DNA of 64,000 nt, taken from the NCBI RefSeq assembly GCF_910592395.1, contig NC_088310.1, positions 25,747,491 through 25,811,490 of the forward strand, read 5' to 3'. Each line of letters begins with the position of its first letter. Position 1 is the stretch's first letter. Of this stretch, positions 1 through 13,706 are shown one piece after another. This DNA is from Lineus longissimus (taxonomy: Eukaryota; Nemertea; Pilidiophora; Heteronemertea; Lineidae). The notes beneath the pieces were generated by a model, which ran no database searches, was not told the DNA's origin, and saw nothing but the letters and a program-made list of their open reading frames with translations. Made by a program: the position numbers and the translations under genes.

Positions 1-1488
1 GATTCCAATCAAGAGCCGGGTCTACTGTGTGGGTCTTCAGAAAATCCTGCTGGAAACACTGGTTCTAAACCTGAGCCATGTGAAACTGATAGGGCAGCAG
101 ATGGTCAAGCTCTTACACAGTGCTCCTCACCTCTTCTTGACAAAGAAACACAGACCGATTTTTCGCCCAACTCTTGGAATGGAAAGAACATTCTTGCAAT
201 GGGATCTCAAGAAGAACATAATGATCAGTCTGAATCGGAGCAGCTGGAATGCTGGCAACCCCCAAAAGATGATAAAGAGGCAGAGTCCTCTGAAAGCTCT
301 GATCGTTCAACGCAGAAACGTCTTGCATTAGATCGATCAAGCCCTCATAGGCAGAGTCAAAGAAGGATGTCCTCTAGTATAAGACACAAAGCAAGTCGAC
401 TGACCCAAGCAAGTTCTGTTCCAAATTTAAGTACCCAGGTACCAAGCCATCTTCGGTCGGAAAATCCAAAACCAGAACTGCCTTACCAACCAAGATCCAG
501 TGCCCAATCTCCATGTCATCCACTAAGGCCACCTCGGTCTGGCACACCTTCTCCTCCCAGACCTGGTCAATACTTCTGGACGATGAACTCTCCTGTAAAA
601 GGAGTTGATCCTTCTCCTGAACAGAAGTCAGGAAACATATCAAGATCTTCACCAAGTCAGTCTGGACCATATCCAGAAGAGATCAGCACCTCTTTGGAAC
701 TTCAGTCGCCCACCTACCATCAGTCATCCCCCTCAGATCAGGTCTTGCCACAACCAAAAGAAAACCCTCAACCGTCTTCAAGATTGTCTGCAACATCTGG
801 ATCGTATCAAAAGCAAAAAGGTCTTGGTGTTTCTCCGCAGTTAAAACAAAATCCACCTCGTCATTCTGCGGAGCAAAATCCTCATCACTCTCACTCGCAT
901 CCAATTACATCAAACGAACTATGTCAACCTCATCTTAATCCCATCCAGCAAAGTGATCTTGGAAAACCTCATCAAACCAATGAGCCTCAGCTAAGACTTC
1001 TTGCTCATTCTCAACCTGTGCTTCCTCTAAACAAACAGCCAATGCAAATAATACAGGCAAACAAATTAGGCAGTAACGTTAGGAAACACGAAGCAGAAAA
1101 TCTTCTAAAGGAAAAATTGGACGCAAATGGAATTAGCAAACGAAAGAGTAAGCACTATTTTTGTTCTCGTATTTGATGTGGTTGCGTTTGCTCATTATTC
1201 TATTTGATCATGAGTCAGTGCCGTAGGCTGTGAGGGAGAAAATAATGAGCCTTTCCACGATTACAAAGATATGTTAGAAGATGACTGTCTTTTTCACTTG
1301 GTCATGTTCAATGAAACAGTGCATTTGGCTCTACAATCAAGAGAGCCAAGGGAGTAGTTTGCTCTTGGCAAACTAGATGAATGGTGTTTTCAGTGTTTTG
1401 TTCGTGTTTTCACTGTGGAAAAAACAGGGCATGTGTGAATAGAATGCAGCCCAGTTGAAATTGGGAGGTTGGGTGTAGCATCATCATT

Positions 1489-1548
<60 letters not shown>

Positions 1549-4500
1549 GTCATCATCACATCATCACTGGGGACTCGTGTTCCTTTAGGACGTTTCCACT
1601 TTGTTGTAGCTGATCAGGCCACCATGCTACATTGTCCAGTTTGCCATCATCTCTTATTCATCTGAACATGATCAGTGACAACCTAGATCCCAAACATGAC
1701 TTAAGCCGCTGCCTAATGGAGTTAACTTCATTGACCATTCTAGTCCCTTGTGACTGATGGACGAGATGATTCATTAAGAGTAGTCCATTGTGTATGTAAT
1801 GTCATTTTCTTCTGTCATGTTGCTTACAAAGCCTGCATTATTGATCCATAGTAACCCCAGTGCCCTGCAGATCGATTACCCTAATTCTGTCCGAACAGGC
1901 GAGGCAGTGCTTTGGATGTCGAAGGAATTGAATAACGTTTTCATCCCTTTTTGTGACAGAACTGAACTGGCCAGAGAATACTTAATGTCCGCTTTCACTG
2001 TGGTCCTCGTATATTGATACTGCAGCAGTCAGTTGAATAGAAGAGCTTGACTAATGAGATGTCCCAAAACTTTTCTCCATCTCATGAATTCATTTATTTT
2101 GCAGCTGATCTGATGTTCTACTGTTGTAGTAGTATTTTTATTCAAATTTGCTCCATTCTAATTTCTTTTATTCGCTTGTATTTGCAGATCTAGAAAAGAT
2201 CACCGCTTCCCTAAATGCAATCAAGTCCAAGTTAAACTCAGCTGAAAACAAGGACGACATCACCTTCCTCAACAGACTCTTCCAGGACTCACGGTTTCAG
2301 AAGACCGTCGCAGTCCACCAAAAAGTATTGGGGGTGTCGAAACGTGAGCCATGTCCACAAGCAGTATGTCACAGTGCACAGAGAGAATGCCTCGATATTA
2401 TGGCATCCTCGTCCCTCAGTCAGAACAACCCGTATGTCCAGGAGCTCCAGAAGTTGTTGGAAAAACCTGAAATGCAGGTGAGATATGCTCTTGCGATTGT
2501 TTGCTTGTGATGTGGGTAAAATATTGAACACTCCTCCGTAACAATGTGAAGTATTGATTGGCTCACACAAGAGGCACCTGATTGTGTCTTCAACTAATCA
2601 AGCCTCTTTGATCCTGGATAATATCTTATAGCACCAATGCCAATAATGACCCACGTCAACACTATTGGCAGGGTTATTGGAAAATGGATCTGTGCACGCT
2701 GAGTGGGAAAATGGAAATTAAATTGAAACTTGATGCTGGCTTGGTGTTGTAGGCTAGGATATAGCGATGTCTGTCTCCGTTTCCTGGGTGGAAGGTGCTA
2801 CACATCTTTTCATGTGCATTGTACCTTTGTAGTGTTTGCTTAAACTCATTCATAATCCTCAGTGGTTCTACTTCTTGGGGCCACTTTTTCGTGTTGTTGG
2901 ACATGAAAACTGAGGCAAAGCAGTTGAGCTATCAGATGGATTGTATGACATCTCGCTTCCCTCAGCCTGCTTTCTTTAACATTGTGACCATATTATTTAC
3001 CAATACTGATTTAAATATTCCCTTGGTAATTGTACCAATGTCCCTTGAGCCATTGTTTCATATCAAACGCCTATTCCTAGTCTGTGTAGTAACATCTTGT
3101 TCATTCATGATATTGGACTTTGCTGTTGAGTCAAAGCCTGAGCTCAGAAATTCATCTTTGCTAAATAGAGATCCATTTCTCTTTCCCAAAGGGCTTACTT
3201 CTTGCACACGACCGCGTAAGTTACCAGTATCAGTATACCGTGCCTTGTGGACAAGGAGACGATGACGATGATGACGACGACGACGACGGTGACCTTCCTG
3301 TCGAGACCATTGAAGGTCAATATGGCGGTGACAGCATAAAGATCATACGGATACAGAAGTCAACAGAACCCCTTGTAAGTAGAGTAAAACCTCTCAGGTG
3401 TTCGTTATAATCAAATTTTCCTTGAAACTTCTGGCAGTTCAAGCTCAATCAACTGCATTCCAAGGGGTCATAAAGCCCTTGTGACCTGTTACATCTTGGA
3501 TAATCAAACCTTAATAATCTTCCTAGTAGCCTGTATGTTTCGATGATTCTGAACTCTTCACTCTTGATAGTTCTACAGTTTTTATACAGAAACTTGTTTA
3601 TTCCATTCCCGTATTGACTTCCCCACTGCGGAGAAGAAACTACCTCGTAGAGAACACTATCTGTCTGCCTTCCACTGTTTCATCTTTAATGCATCACCCA
3701 TAGGAATTTCATGAACGAGTTAATATCAGAAAGTGACGGTAATTGCTCTCAAGGTATTCATAGGTATTCATCATATTGATCACACGTGGTCTTCTAGAAA
3801 AGGAGTGGGCAGATATCCCTTCAGTTTGGGCTTGATCCCAATTGGTAAAAAGCACTATCTTTCTGCTTCGGGGAAAATATCATTCTTTCCTCATAGTGAA
3901 ATTGAATTGCAATATCCCCATGGCAACAGATATTATTTCCCGTCACATGTCTCACCGGAACCAAAAATGAGAATAATCCCATCATGAAAAAATATCGGAA
4001 TATGATCTCTGCTGAGAGATTGAAATACACCCCAACTTTGAATGTTCATGTGGAAGACACCATGGAATCCAAACGTTATCTCTGTTATCCCTCCAACTCT
4101 CAAATCAAACATACGCATATTGCATAGATTGGTTCATCCTATCCCATCTTTTTTACTTGACTGTCTTTATAATGGAAATATAACAAATCACATATGTCTC
4201 GTTACTCATGTATAACCAAGAGTAAATCATGGCTTATCAGTCACAGTGCCACAAATCAATTTCCTGGCTTCTGGAGTCGGAGGGTACTCAGCGAGAGCAT
4301 CCAGTACATTGTAGTCTGCCGTGTTTTATTTGCGTATATTCAACACATGTTCAGAGTACAGTAGAACCTCTCTATTAAGGACACCTTCGGGACTGACAAG
4401 TGCTGTCCTTAATAGAGAGGTGTCCTGATTAGAGAGGTCAAATTGAATAGAAAATACCAATTTGGGACCAAAACTAGTGTCCTCAATAGAGAGGTTGTCC

Positions 4501-7500
4501 TTAATAGAGAGGTGTCCGCTAAGGGAGGTTCCACTGTATATCTTTTTATGAGCGGTGGCATCTCTGATTAGGTTTGGTAATAAAAGGATTGATATGGAAA
4601 TGAAGCTATGACATATGCCACTGGTATAAAGTGGATTAAAGAAGGGGAATTCCTGCTGGCAAAATCCCTGGTATGAACCATTTAACAGTTACACACTTGC
4701 GTGATCTTTCATATTTGACATGTTCGTATTTCCTATCATTTCAGGGTGCTACAGTAAGGAATGAAGGTGGGGGTGTGTTCATAGGACGGATCGTCAAAGG
4801 TGGAGCAGCTGAAAAAAGTGGTACGTCTCGTAAAATGTTTAAGTGAGCACGACATGTTGGCTTCTAGTTCGAATAGGCTTATTTGCACGAAGATCTACCT
4901 CAGTATCATATAAGTGGGGCCCAAATCCAATAAGTTTTTTTCTGTTATGACTGTCATTAGAAAAGTTATGGTACTGTCAGGTGTCGGACTTATGAAATCA
5001 ACGCATCCACGTTTCATATGAAAGATTTTATAGAGAACTAGAAGTGAATCTGTGTGTACTCTGTCATGTGGTATTAAGTGATTTGATTACGATGGCAAAC
5101 TGGTTCAGTGTATTCTCACATGAATATTTAAGAGTTTGTGTTCCCTATGTTTGATGTGTTATGGTATTGATTGTACCAGCAGTTACGGTACTTCACGCAA
5201 TGTGATTTACTCTCTGCGGCAACTCGCATATTTATGAGGTCATTAGTTTGTACAAGGACTTTGTATTGACAACCTTAACCCTGTAATCTTTTGAAGAACA
5301 TTTCTCACCAAATTTGGAGAAACACAACAAAGAATAATAATATTACGATTATGATCCACATCTATGTCGTTCAGCCGTGAAAGGACTGATGGGCTGCCCC
5401 TGTTGTGTACACCCACTGATCAATGCACTGCTTGAGCAGTACTAGTGTGTCCATGAACTACTTCATACTCTGATGAATTATTGCGGAATGATATTTCAAA
5501 TTTATGAGCAACTTCATGGATTAATCAATATCATGTTATGGGTTATTTATGATTGTTGTTTTTATACTGTTATTAGTTGGAATTGTAATTCTCTCCTTGG
5601 TGTTGAAATGCAAGTAGGGTTAAATGCCTTACCAAATGCCACAAAGATGAAACTTGTTGCACCATACCTGCTTACTATAATAGGAGGGCCTGATTTCTAC
5701 AGCTGCTGTGGCAGTGTTGCCCTAAGAGAAACCTTACAGTATCCAGTATCCAGTATACGTAACTTTATCATTTGTACTTGACAGGTCTCCTCCATGAAGG
5801 TGATGAGGTGCTGGAGGTAAATCAGATGGAAATGCGAGGGAGATCGGTCAATGAAGTCAGTGACCTCTTGGTAAGTGACACGTGAACTCTCCACATTGTT
5901 AGTCAAGTAAGGGCAGAGTAATGATATTTCAGCCTCTTCCCAAGAAGCAAAGAAGTACTTCCTCATTTCAGCCCTCAGATACCCAGAAATTATGTTATTT
6001 TTCAAAAATGTATATGATATTTTCTAAGGAATTTCTTGTTCTCTTCAGGCTGGGATGACGGGCATTCTTACATTCATGATTGTTCCCAACAAAGACTTCA
6101 ACCAATCACAAGACGAGACACTGGTAAGCTTTTATGAGATCACCGTGTGAAACTCTTCACAGGTCTTCTATGCTAACAATCTGTAACTAAAAACTGGACT
6201 CTCTAACACAAGCACATTTCTGCCGGCGGATGAAAAAGAGTACAATATCCATGTTTATGATATATCAAACCTATAAAGAATACACCGGGTATTTCTGGAA
6301 GGAATGTGTTGATGTTTTGGTTTGATAATCTTGCCCAGCCTATATATCATGTTGTCTTGGTGAGAAAACATAAAATGTGCACAATTGCTTCAAAGTCCAG
6401 ACCCAGGTTCAAGATAAGTGTTAACACTAACGTGAGAACTGCTACTTATCAAGGATCTTTGTACGTATACAGATAAAACTGTAAAAAGAGGACAAATTTT
6501 GTGTACATTTCTATCCTTATACATAAAGGATCCGTGATAGGTCCCTGACCCGTGTTGTATGATAAATGTGGCCATCAGTCCCAAACTTCTAACCATAAAC
6601 ATTAGATCAAAGTTTGACTGCCTGTCTTTTCTAACACCTAACAAGCTGTTTTCTATTGTCTCAGTCGTGCTTACAAGGATCCAGATTTTCTGGCCCTCAG
6701 GTAACGTTTCATCGGTAGCTTGATGTTTAGCATTGTCTTTGTGGTTGTGGATATTTTGTTTGATTTCACTTCGCTTTTGTGAGGTTAATGTTGGGGCTTA
6801 TACTTAGATATTTTATCCGTAAGTTTCTTTTTGTTGTAGAAGTCTTATTCATGATGATTATGCATATTGTGTTCTAGCATCTATCACTTTGTGTTCTAGC
6901 ATGCTATAACTTTGATTCACAACATTGAGTGTCACCCTGGATGTGTTTTCAAATCACATTAGCAGAAATCAGTCACCATTCATAACATCTGCTCATTTTG
7001 ACACTACAATACTAGTATTGGGGAAGGTTTAAGATAAATTCCTTGTTTCAACAAAATGACATAAATTGGTCTGTGTGTGTGTTAGAGCTTTTGAAGTCTT
7101 CTTTATATACCCTTCAGTTTGAAGTTCGTTTGCAATCTGATGAAAACTCAATCAAAGTTACTTGCTGCCTAAACAAGCAATGAGTGTTTACATTTTGATG
7201 GTAAATACGTGGACCACAAATTAATCAATTCGTGGCCGGCATTTCAATTGATTTTAATCTTGGTGCCTTGCCGATCTGTGTGTTCTTGTAATGATGTGAT
7301 GTGGGATAAACATTTGAACTTCATTCTCAAATATTCATCACAGAAATCCTGCCTCTCTGATATAACCTCAGATTCTCAGATATCTCAGCTCAGCTGAAAG
7401 TATAAACCCAAAACCTTTTAACATATGTTGATACATGGCCTCTCTGGCATTCAACCATGCTGGTCTTCCACATTTGCCTTTTCTGTCCATTATTTCCAAT

Positions 7501-10500
7501 GGCCCTACGACCAGGAACATTGATTAATGCTACAAGCATGCCATATTGTCATCAGCCAATGATTGTTACAATGCCAGAAGGCTGTCTGGCTGGGAAACCA
7601 TCCAAGTCCGATAATCATATCGTGGAATATAAGCAGCAGAGGCAATGAGTAGCCCTCAGATATGCTCTGAGATAAAGATGTCTCGAAGCAAGGAACTTTG
7701 TTGGCCATCTTATGTGTAGCTTGCTGTCATGGCACTGGACTGCAATTGTACTGAGTAGTATTCTCAGCCAGGATTTAAAACTACTGCAACAAATGCCTTA
7801 TACATATGGTTCTGGTGTTTATGCATCTTTTATTTGATACTACTGTATGTATTCAGCATTTGAGACAGGTGGTCTGGTAAACAATGCCAAGCATGCTTAG
7901 TGCACATCACCTGGTGACATGTATCCATACAACATTGCTGAAATTAAAAAGGGTGGAACATTCAATGTGTCAAAGCTGGGTATTGTAATTGAAATCCAAG
8001 CTGACAGCCTGAATTTAATATCTTCAGTTGATAATTGATTACAGATCCACATGCTGCCGTCATGCCATAGACTGTTTATTTCCATTGCCATTGTAACCAG
8101 AACGGTGTGATTTTTTTTGTTGACAACTACATTTTTTGGATAAATTATGTGTTGTTGTGTCAGCCACATCTGGGCCGGGTTGTTCAGTGATCAAAGCGAC
8201 CTCCAATCAGTGTCAAACTGAGCGATAACCCGTTTTATCCTAGATGAGATATCTTTTTGTTGCACAATGCAGCTACTATAATCCCAGTTTACAGCCACAA
8301 ATTTATTTTGAACAACTGGGCCAAGGGGTGATTGCTTTTATCGGTGCTGTTCTGTGTAATTAGGCTGCAGTGATAATATTTGGTAAATTAAGACAAATTG
8401 TACATTTGGCAACTCATTTCTCTTCTCCAGGTTCACGTTCGAGCGCACTTCAACTACGACCCAGAGGAGGACATGTACATCCCATGCAGAGAGTTGGGCA
8501 TATCGTTTGTTAAGGGCGACATCCTGCACATCATCAACCAGGATGATGCCAACTGGTGGCAAGCATTCCGAGAGGGGGAAGAAGACCATACATCATTAGC
8601 AGGATTGATTCCAAGTAAAAACTTCCAAGAACAGTGAGTATTCAGGTATTCAGTTTTGGCCCAAATCCGGCCGAGACTCTAGGTGAATCTAGCTTGTGAA
8701 ATCCGCGAAAATGAAATGCTCATGAACATTTATCAGTTTACAGTAACAGTACCGGTAATCATCTGTTCGGTGAACGTGAGCCTTCCTAATCTCCTATCTT
8801 CAATATCAATTACAAAGCTGCTCTAATATTAATCACTGAATAGATCCATTATGATCTGGTTATCACTGGAGTCGTTCTTCATCAAGCTAAGTCTCACTCA
8901 AATGCAATTGGTTCACCGGTTCACCCTAACCTGAAGCAACTACCCTATGCAGTAACTGCAGATGTCACTCTGCTGGTTGGGTCTAATTCATGTCTAATAA
9001 CATAGTCAATTTGAAGTGAACTGAAGACGTGGATAAGGAATTAGTGGTATGGACATCTGGTGGTGGTCCACAGCAACATAAGCTTTTCAATATTTCTGTT
9101 TCGTCAGACGAGAGGCCGTAAAGCAAGTGATCGTCCAAGATAGCAGCGAAGATAAGAAAAAGAAGAACAAACTTTGTGCGCGGAAGAAGAAAAAGGGCAA
9201 GAAGAAGGCATTGTATAATGCTCATACCAATGATGGTGAGTAATGGCAGTGGCTGGTTCCCAGGTCCAAGATGACGGTACGTCTTGTTGTGTCAAAATAT
9301 GGAAGTTGTAAAAGGCACTTAAAGTCACTTTTCTGTTCTTGTTTTGAGGTGTTTTAGAATAGAAATTGATACCTCACTGTCAGTATGGGTTGTCTCACAT
9401 CATAACGCTAAGGTGGAGCTGCAATTGTTACATTTTGACTCATTGCAAAACACTGTGATCAATTTCAGACTTTGAAGCCGAAGAAATTTTGACTTATGAA
9501 GAAGTGGCTCGATATTACCCACAACCGAACAGGAAGCGACCAATAGTCATGGTCGGACCTCCACATGTTGGTCGCCAAGAGTTACGTCGGCGACTCATGG
9601 AGAGTGACCTCGATCGATTTGCTGCTGCTGTTCCACGTGAGTTAACTCAAGTTATCAGATTCTACTCGGCATTGACTTCAAAATCTTTATCGTGTTGAAC
9701 TCAGATCAGTTTGGGCCGAAATACTACATACAGTCCTCTCTTTCAAATATGAAAGGTTCTGGCTGAACAAGTTAGTGTTGTGTCTGCTTTGCAGCGTAGC
9801 CTTTGGCATAGAGGTAATGTTCTTATTGACAGCTAACTAATTTAATCTTCAGATACAAGCCGTCCAAGAAAAGAAACTGAGGTTGATGGGCAGGACTATC
9901 ACTTTGTTCCACGGTCAGTCATCGAATCGGACATCTGCTCAAATAAGTTTGTCGAACACGGCGAATTCGAGAAAAATATCTATGGGACGAGTCTAGAGGC
10001 GATTCGAATGATCATCAACAGTGGAAAAGTTTGTGTGCTAGATTTACATCCACAGGTGAGAATTTCTTATTGCTTGGTTTTGCTTGTTCCTGGCTTGATC
10101 AAAGCGCTTTACACTGGCTGTCACTATCATAGGTCTCCATATAGGAACAACGGCATATCAGGGGGGCAGAAATGGATTTGAACCTTGGCCAGACGCTTTC
10201 ACCAGTCTGCCACTGCTGCTCCTCTTGAATTTAAACTTGGTTATATCTCCAATGCCATTCGCATCTACTATTGCTGATAGAAGAGGTACTGAAATCAAGT
10301 CAACATTTGCCCTGTCTGTTTATGGCTTCGAGTCAAAGGAACTGTTTGAATTATAGAAAAATGGATTACCATGAACTGCTTGGTTGAGTCTTAATACAGT
10401 ATGACAAGGTTTTTACCAAAATTTGACCCAATTTTCCTTCACCTCACACATCCGTATTGAGCCCTAATTTCCCCTAACCCGGAGTGATGTTCTTTCAGGA

Positions 10501-12987
10501 TGAAGGAGATTCTGCCATACCACGTGAAGGCTGGAAATATAGACGAGTGGTACACATGTCTTATATATAGTCTTACATGTTGCTCGGGATGGTGAACCCT
10601 TAAGAGACTTCGCATGACTTTCAGAATAAAAATATAGAGCGTTGACTTATCAGGTTGTGTCACTTGATAATATTTGACGAATTTCTGCTCTTTAAGTTGA
10701 TATTTCATCAGAGATTCTGTCAGCTATGGAATGTCTCTGCGTAGCTTTCTGAGAGTCATTGCTTGGTCTTTTTTGGGTTAATCATGTTGGTACTGTGGTA
10801 GATTGTGATCAACACAGCACCAAATTATTTCATTGTTTTACTTCATACGGTTTAATAGATCATTTTGAAAAGCATGAATGAAGTCTCAGGAATCTTTTAC
10901 CTTTGTCTTGAAATTAACACACTGTTTTAAGGTATAGGGCGATGTTGGGATGAATTTTGCATGTATCTTCTAGGCATGGAAATGTATTCTAAATGGTTTT
11001 ATTCAACGAGTCAAATGCATGATCATTATGCTGCTAGGATAGAGCTCTTACTGCTTACTTTTCAATCTCATCATTTTGTCTCTATCAAGGGGATATAACG
11101 TTATTTCCTCTTGTCTCTGTATTTCTGTGTTAGGACATGTCAGAGCTGTATCTTCTGCTTGGTTCTTAAAAGGATGTGTGCATAGGTTAACTTAAATCAG
11201 CTGTTTGGACAGAGAATTTCGTCAAGAGTTGCTTTATTTCAGCTATTTTATGACCATCTTGAATCACTTCCCCCCTTCAGGCCCATTTCTCCCTTCGCCT
11301 TTGGGGTTATTTTCCAACATTACCAAATGGGGATCCCTCTACCGTTGAACACATTACCAAATGGGATCGCTCTACCGTTGAACACATTACCAAATGGGGA
11401 TCCCTCTACCGTTGAACACATTACCAAATGGGATCCCTCTACCGTTGAACACATTACCAAATGGGATCCCTCTACCGTTGAACACATTACCAAATGCGGT
11501 CCCTCTACCGTTGAACACATTACCAAATGGGGATCCCTCTACCGTTGAACACATTACCAAATGGGATCCCTCTACCGTTGAACACATTACCAAATGGGGA
11601 TCCCTCTACCATTGAACACATTACCAAATGGGATCCCTCTACCATTGAACACATTACCAAATGCGATCCCTCTACCTATGAATGCATTACCAATTGGGAT
11701 GGCCCTACCTTTTGCAGGCTCAGATATGTTGCACAGAAAACATTAGAAGTTTGAACTGTTGTGAAGCACGTTACTATTTGACTCTGCAAGACTTGCCTTT
11801 CTGCCCTTTGTAAGGTCTAAAACAGTGATTGGTTGTTGTGAAAGTTATAAGAATGATTGTCGTCCCTCTTTTTCTGCACATCTCCATTCTATCTTTCTGG
11901 CACCAATACAATGTTGTAAAGTCTCTATGATGCCACCCTGGCGAATAAGCATATTTCCCCGCAGACACTCCTGTCGTCCATGGAGACAACGATGCAATAT
12001 TTTTAAGTGTTATGCCATAATGCTGTGCATTCATTTCCTTTCAAAGTGAGTTTTTTATCCTGAGAATTTACTAGTACAGAGTTTCTGCTTCTAAATTATT
12101 CATTTCATCAGGTTTTGTTTCCATAGAGGAGGATTATTGGAGTGCCAATCATTTGACGACAAGAATACAGTCGCTAACTGATAATTTTCTGCAATCTTCA
12201 TCAAACCCAACACTAGGTCCCATGATCATGTGATTGGTAGGTCTCGGCTTTGTTGATTGACCACCTGCAGCCTCAAAGGTCCATATTCTATGATCCAGGA
12301 ACACTGGCTGGCCCTGTTACCTCCAGCTTCACTTAGTGGTCTGCAAGATAATTTGATACCAAAAGTGATATGGCAGAAGATTGGTGAAATATGTGCCGAC
12401 TATGTTCGCTGTTGGATTGACGTGTTTACTTTGTCTCACAATTGACATGCTGTAACTTTCTAATTGCAGTCATTGAAGATCCTGAAGATGTCAGACTTGA
12501 AGCCGTACATCATCTTCATCGCTCCGCCAAACATTGAGAAACTCCGGCAGAACTGTGCTAAACTTGGGACACGGTTAGCGGTGAGTATTGGCTCCTTGAC
12601 TATAGATGACAGTCATCCTGAACCAGGCTACATTATCCAATCATAAAGTTGTTTTGCCGAGACTGATCCTCAACTGATAGATCATCAAGTAATCTACAGT
12701 GTCGTGATTTACTGCCACTCTTTTCACTCACCCGTGATCTTGAGAGGTGTTTTACAAACCTCCATGAAATCTTGACGTGTGATAAAATGTGATCTCTTCT
12801 CCTTCAGGACGATGCTTTGAAGGAAGTCATTGACAAGTCACGAGAAATGGAGGAGAACTTTGGTCATTACTTTGACACGATCATCATAAACTATGATATG
12901 GATCGGACATTTGACGAGTTACTGCACAAGATTAACTCGTTAGAGATTGAGCCACAATGGGTCCCCGCACAATGGATGCAAGATTAG
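1..12987 (+). CDS. PALS1: PALS1/MPP5 (Stardust) MAGUK polarity scaffold, 3' twelve exons
   Basis: Membrane-associated guanylate kinase scaffold; family members link Crumbs and PATJ at the apical membrane of epithelia. Exons read: 1-1147, 2188-2477, 3192-3374, 4745-4820, 5785-5870, 6049-6123, 8431-8633, 9108-9235, 9469-9636, 9853-10055, 12470-12580, 12808-12987. All junctions are GT-AG, phases agree, and the join gives 949 residues ending in TAG. Residues 1-382 are a low-complexity Ser/Pro/Gln/His-rich stretch, open back to base 1, so the true start lies upstream. L27 segments span about 384-495 (LLLAHDRV resembles the human LLLAHDKV). An Asp10 tract follows, then PDZ about 525-612 with binding loop PLGATV, and SH3 about 621-687 ([19 protein letters not shown]). 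A Lys-rich hook comes next ([13 protein letters not shown]), then a guanylate kinase domain from [11 protein letters not shown] to WVPAQW. Its P-loop reads [10 protein letters not shown], lacking the ATP-binding Lys, as expected for this inactive family. An AATAAA lies at 13977-13982. Confidence 0.95.
1479..1566. repeat. (ATC)n trinucleotide microsatellite
   Basis: About 29 nearly perfect CAT/ATC units lie in the PALS1 intron between the N-terminal exon and the first L27 exon. One unit near the end is interrupted (CATCGTCATC). It is intronic and non-coding. Confidence 0.95.
4359..4536. mobile_element. Mariner-type MITE with TA target duplication
   Basis: The element begins CAGTAGAACCTC and ends GAGGTTCCACTG, which is an inverted copy with one mismatch. 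TA dinucleotides flank both ends (4357-4358 and 4537-4538), as for Tc1/mariner insertions. The core repeats TCCTTAATAGAGAGG-like words in both orientations. It has no coding capacity and sits in the intron before the [11 protein letters not shown] exon of PALS1. Its termini match those of the element at 36686-36790. Confidence 0.75.
8171..8323. mobile_element. Short inverted-repeat element (GGGCCGGGTTGTTCA family)
   Basis: A 153-bp non-coding element in the PALS1 intron before the SH3 exon. The left end TGGGCCGGGTTGTTCA and right end TTGAACAACTGGGCCA are inverted copies with one mismatch. The element at 59572-59739 has the same type of termini but an unlike core, as expected of a non-autonomous MITE family. 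I see no clear target-site duplication. Confidence 0.6.
10092..10227 (-). mobile_element. tRNA-derived SINE copy, 3'-truncated
   Basis: On the minus strand a tRNA-like head holds an A-box-like TGGCAGACTGG and a perfect pol III B box GGTTCAAATCC. Downstream come GGAGACC and AAAGCGCTTTGATC, words shared with the fuller SINE at 13707-13958. The copy lacks the GCGCTATATAAA tail. It lies in the intron between the two central guanylate kinase exons of PALS1. Confidence 0.65.
11322..11711. repeat. 33/34-bp minisatellite, about 11.5 copies
   Basis: Tandem units begin ACCAAATGGG(G)ATCCCTCT and continue ACCGTTGAACACATT. Unit length alternates between 33 and 34 bp through a G3/G4 difference. The last three units decay (ACCATTG, ACCTATG, ACCAATTGG). 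It is intronic in PALS1; the short open frames across it on both strands come from the repeat, not from coding. Confidence 0.93.
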
Positions 12988-13706
12988 GAATACCTTGAGT
13001 TTTATTGGAGATATCTGTGATTTCTCAAATGCTTGTCAGTTCACGAGTTTATTGATGGGACATTTTAGACAAAAGGATTCAAACGTGTTTTGAACTTGTT
13101 TCGAACGGCTTATAGAGGGTGTGCAATGACATTATTCGGGCATCCATTCTGGACGTCAAATGGCGGCTTTTGTAGTGATGAGTTCATCCACTTGGCCTCT
13201 TTAGGTAGAAATGACTGAGTATACAACATTTCTGGAAGGATATTCTGCTCATCTCAACATTGAAGACTGGGACATTGGGATTCAGTGACAAATCGGATTT
13301 AGAGTGGGATCGATTGGTGGGACTTTTGTATGTTTCCGTTCAGGAAAACATTTCACAGGATGTTTGTTTTGCTTGCATTGTCATTGCATTTGTGCAATAT
13401 TGTTTTATTGTTGTTGCTGAGCAGACGACAAAGGTAGCTACATCAGGATGTACAGCTGTAGGGTGATCGTCTGCCAGTAACCAGCCGTGTGATGCCAATT
13501 GGCATTTTGATGTGTGGATCAGCTGTTTTCAAAGGATATCATTATCTTTTGTTCCTTTTACATTTGCCCGGAAGTCACAACCGTCTTATTTCTTTTTTAC
13601 CCCAGTAGTCTGACTGAATATAATTGACGTCCATGTAAATAACTTATTAGCCCTATTATAGTAGTAACCCTCCCTGTTGAGAGGCTGTATACTGAGTATC
13701 AACATA
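12988..13706. other. PALS1 3' untranslated region / proximal flank
   Basis: Follows the PALS1 stop codon. No supported exon is visible. The sequence is AT-rich with short open frames only. The first convincing poly(A) signal (13977-13982) lies past the SINE, so the SINE may be transcribed within the 3' UTR. Confidence 0.5.

Noticed and set aside
2674-3265. Plus-strand 156-codon frame at 2795-3265 as a separate gene
   Set aside because: It overlaps the PALS1 exon 3192-3374 in another frame; the PALS1 frame matches the family (LLLAHDRV to QYGG) with correct splice phases.
11320-11754. Open frames on both strands
   Set aside because: Products of the 33/34-bp minisatellite; both strands are open because of the repeat.
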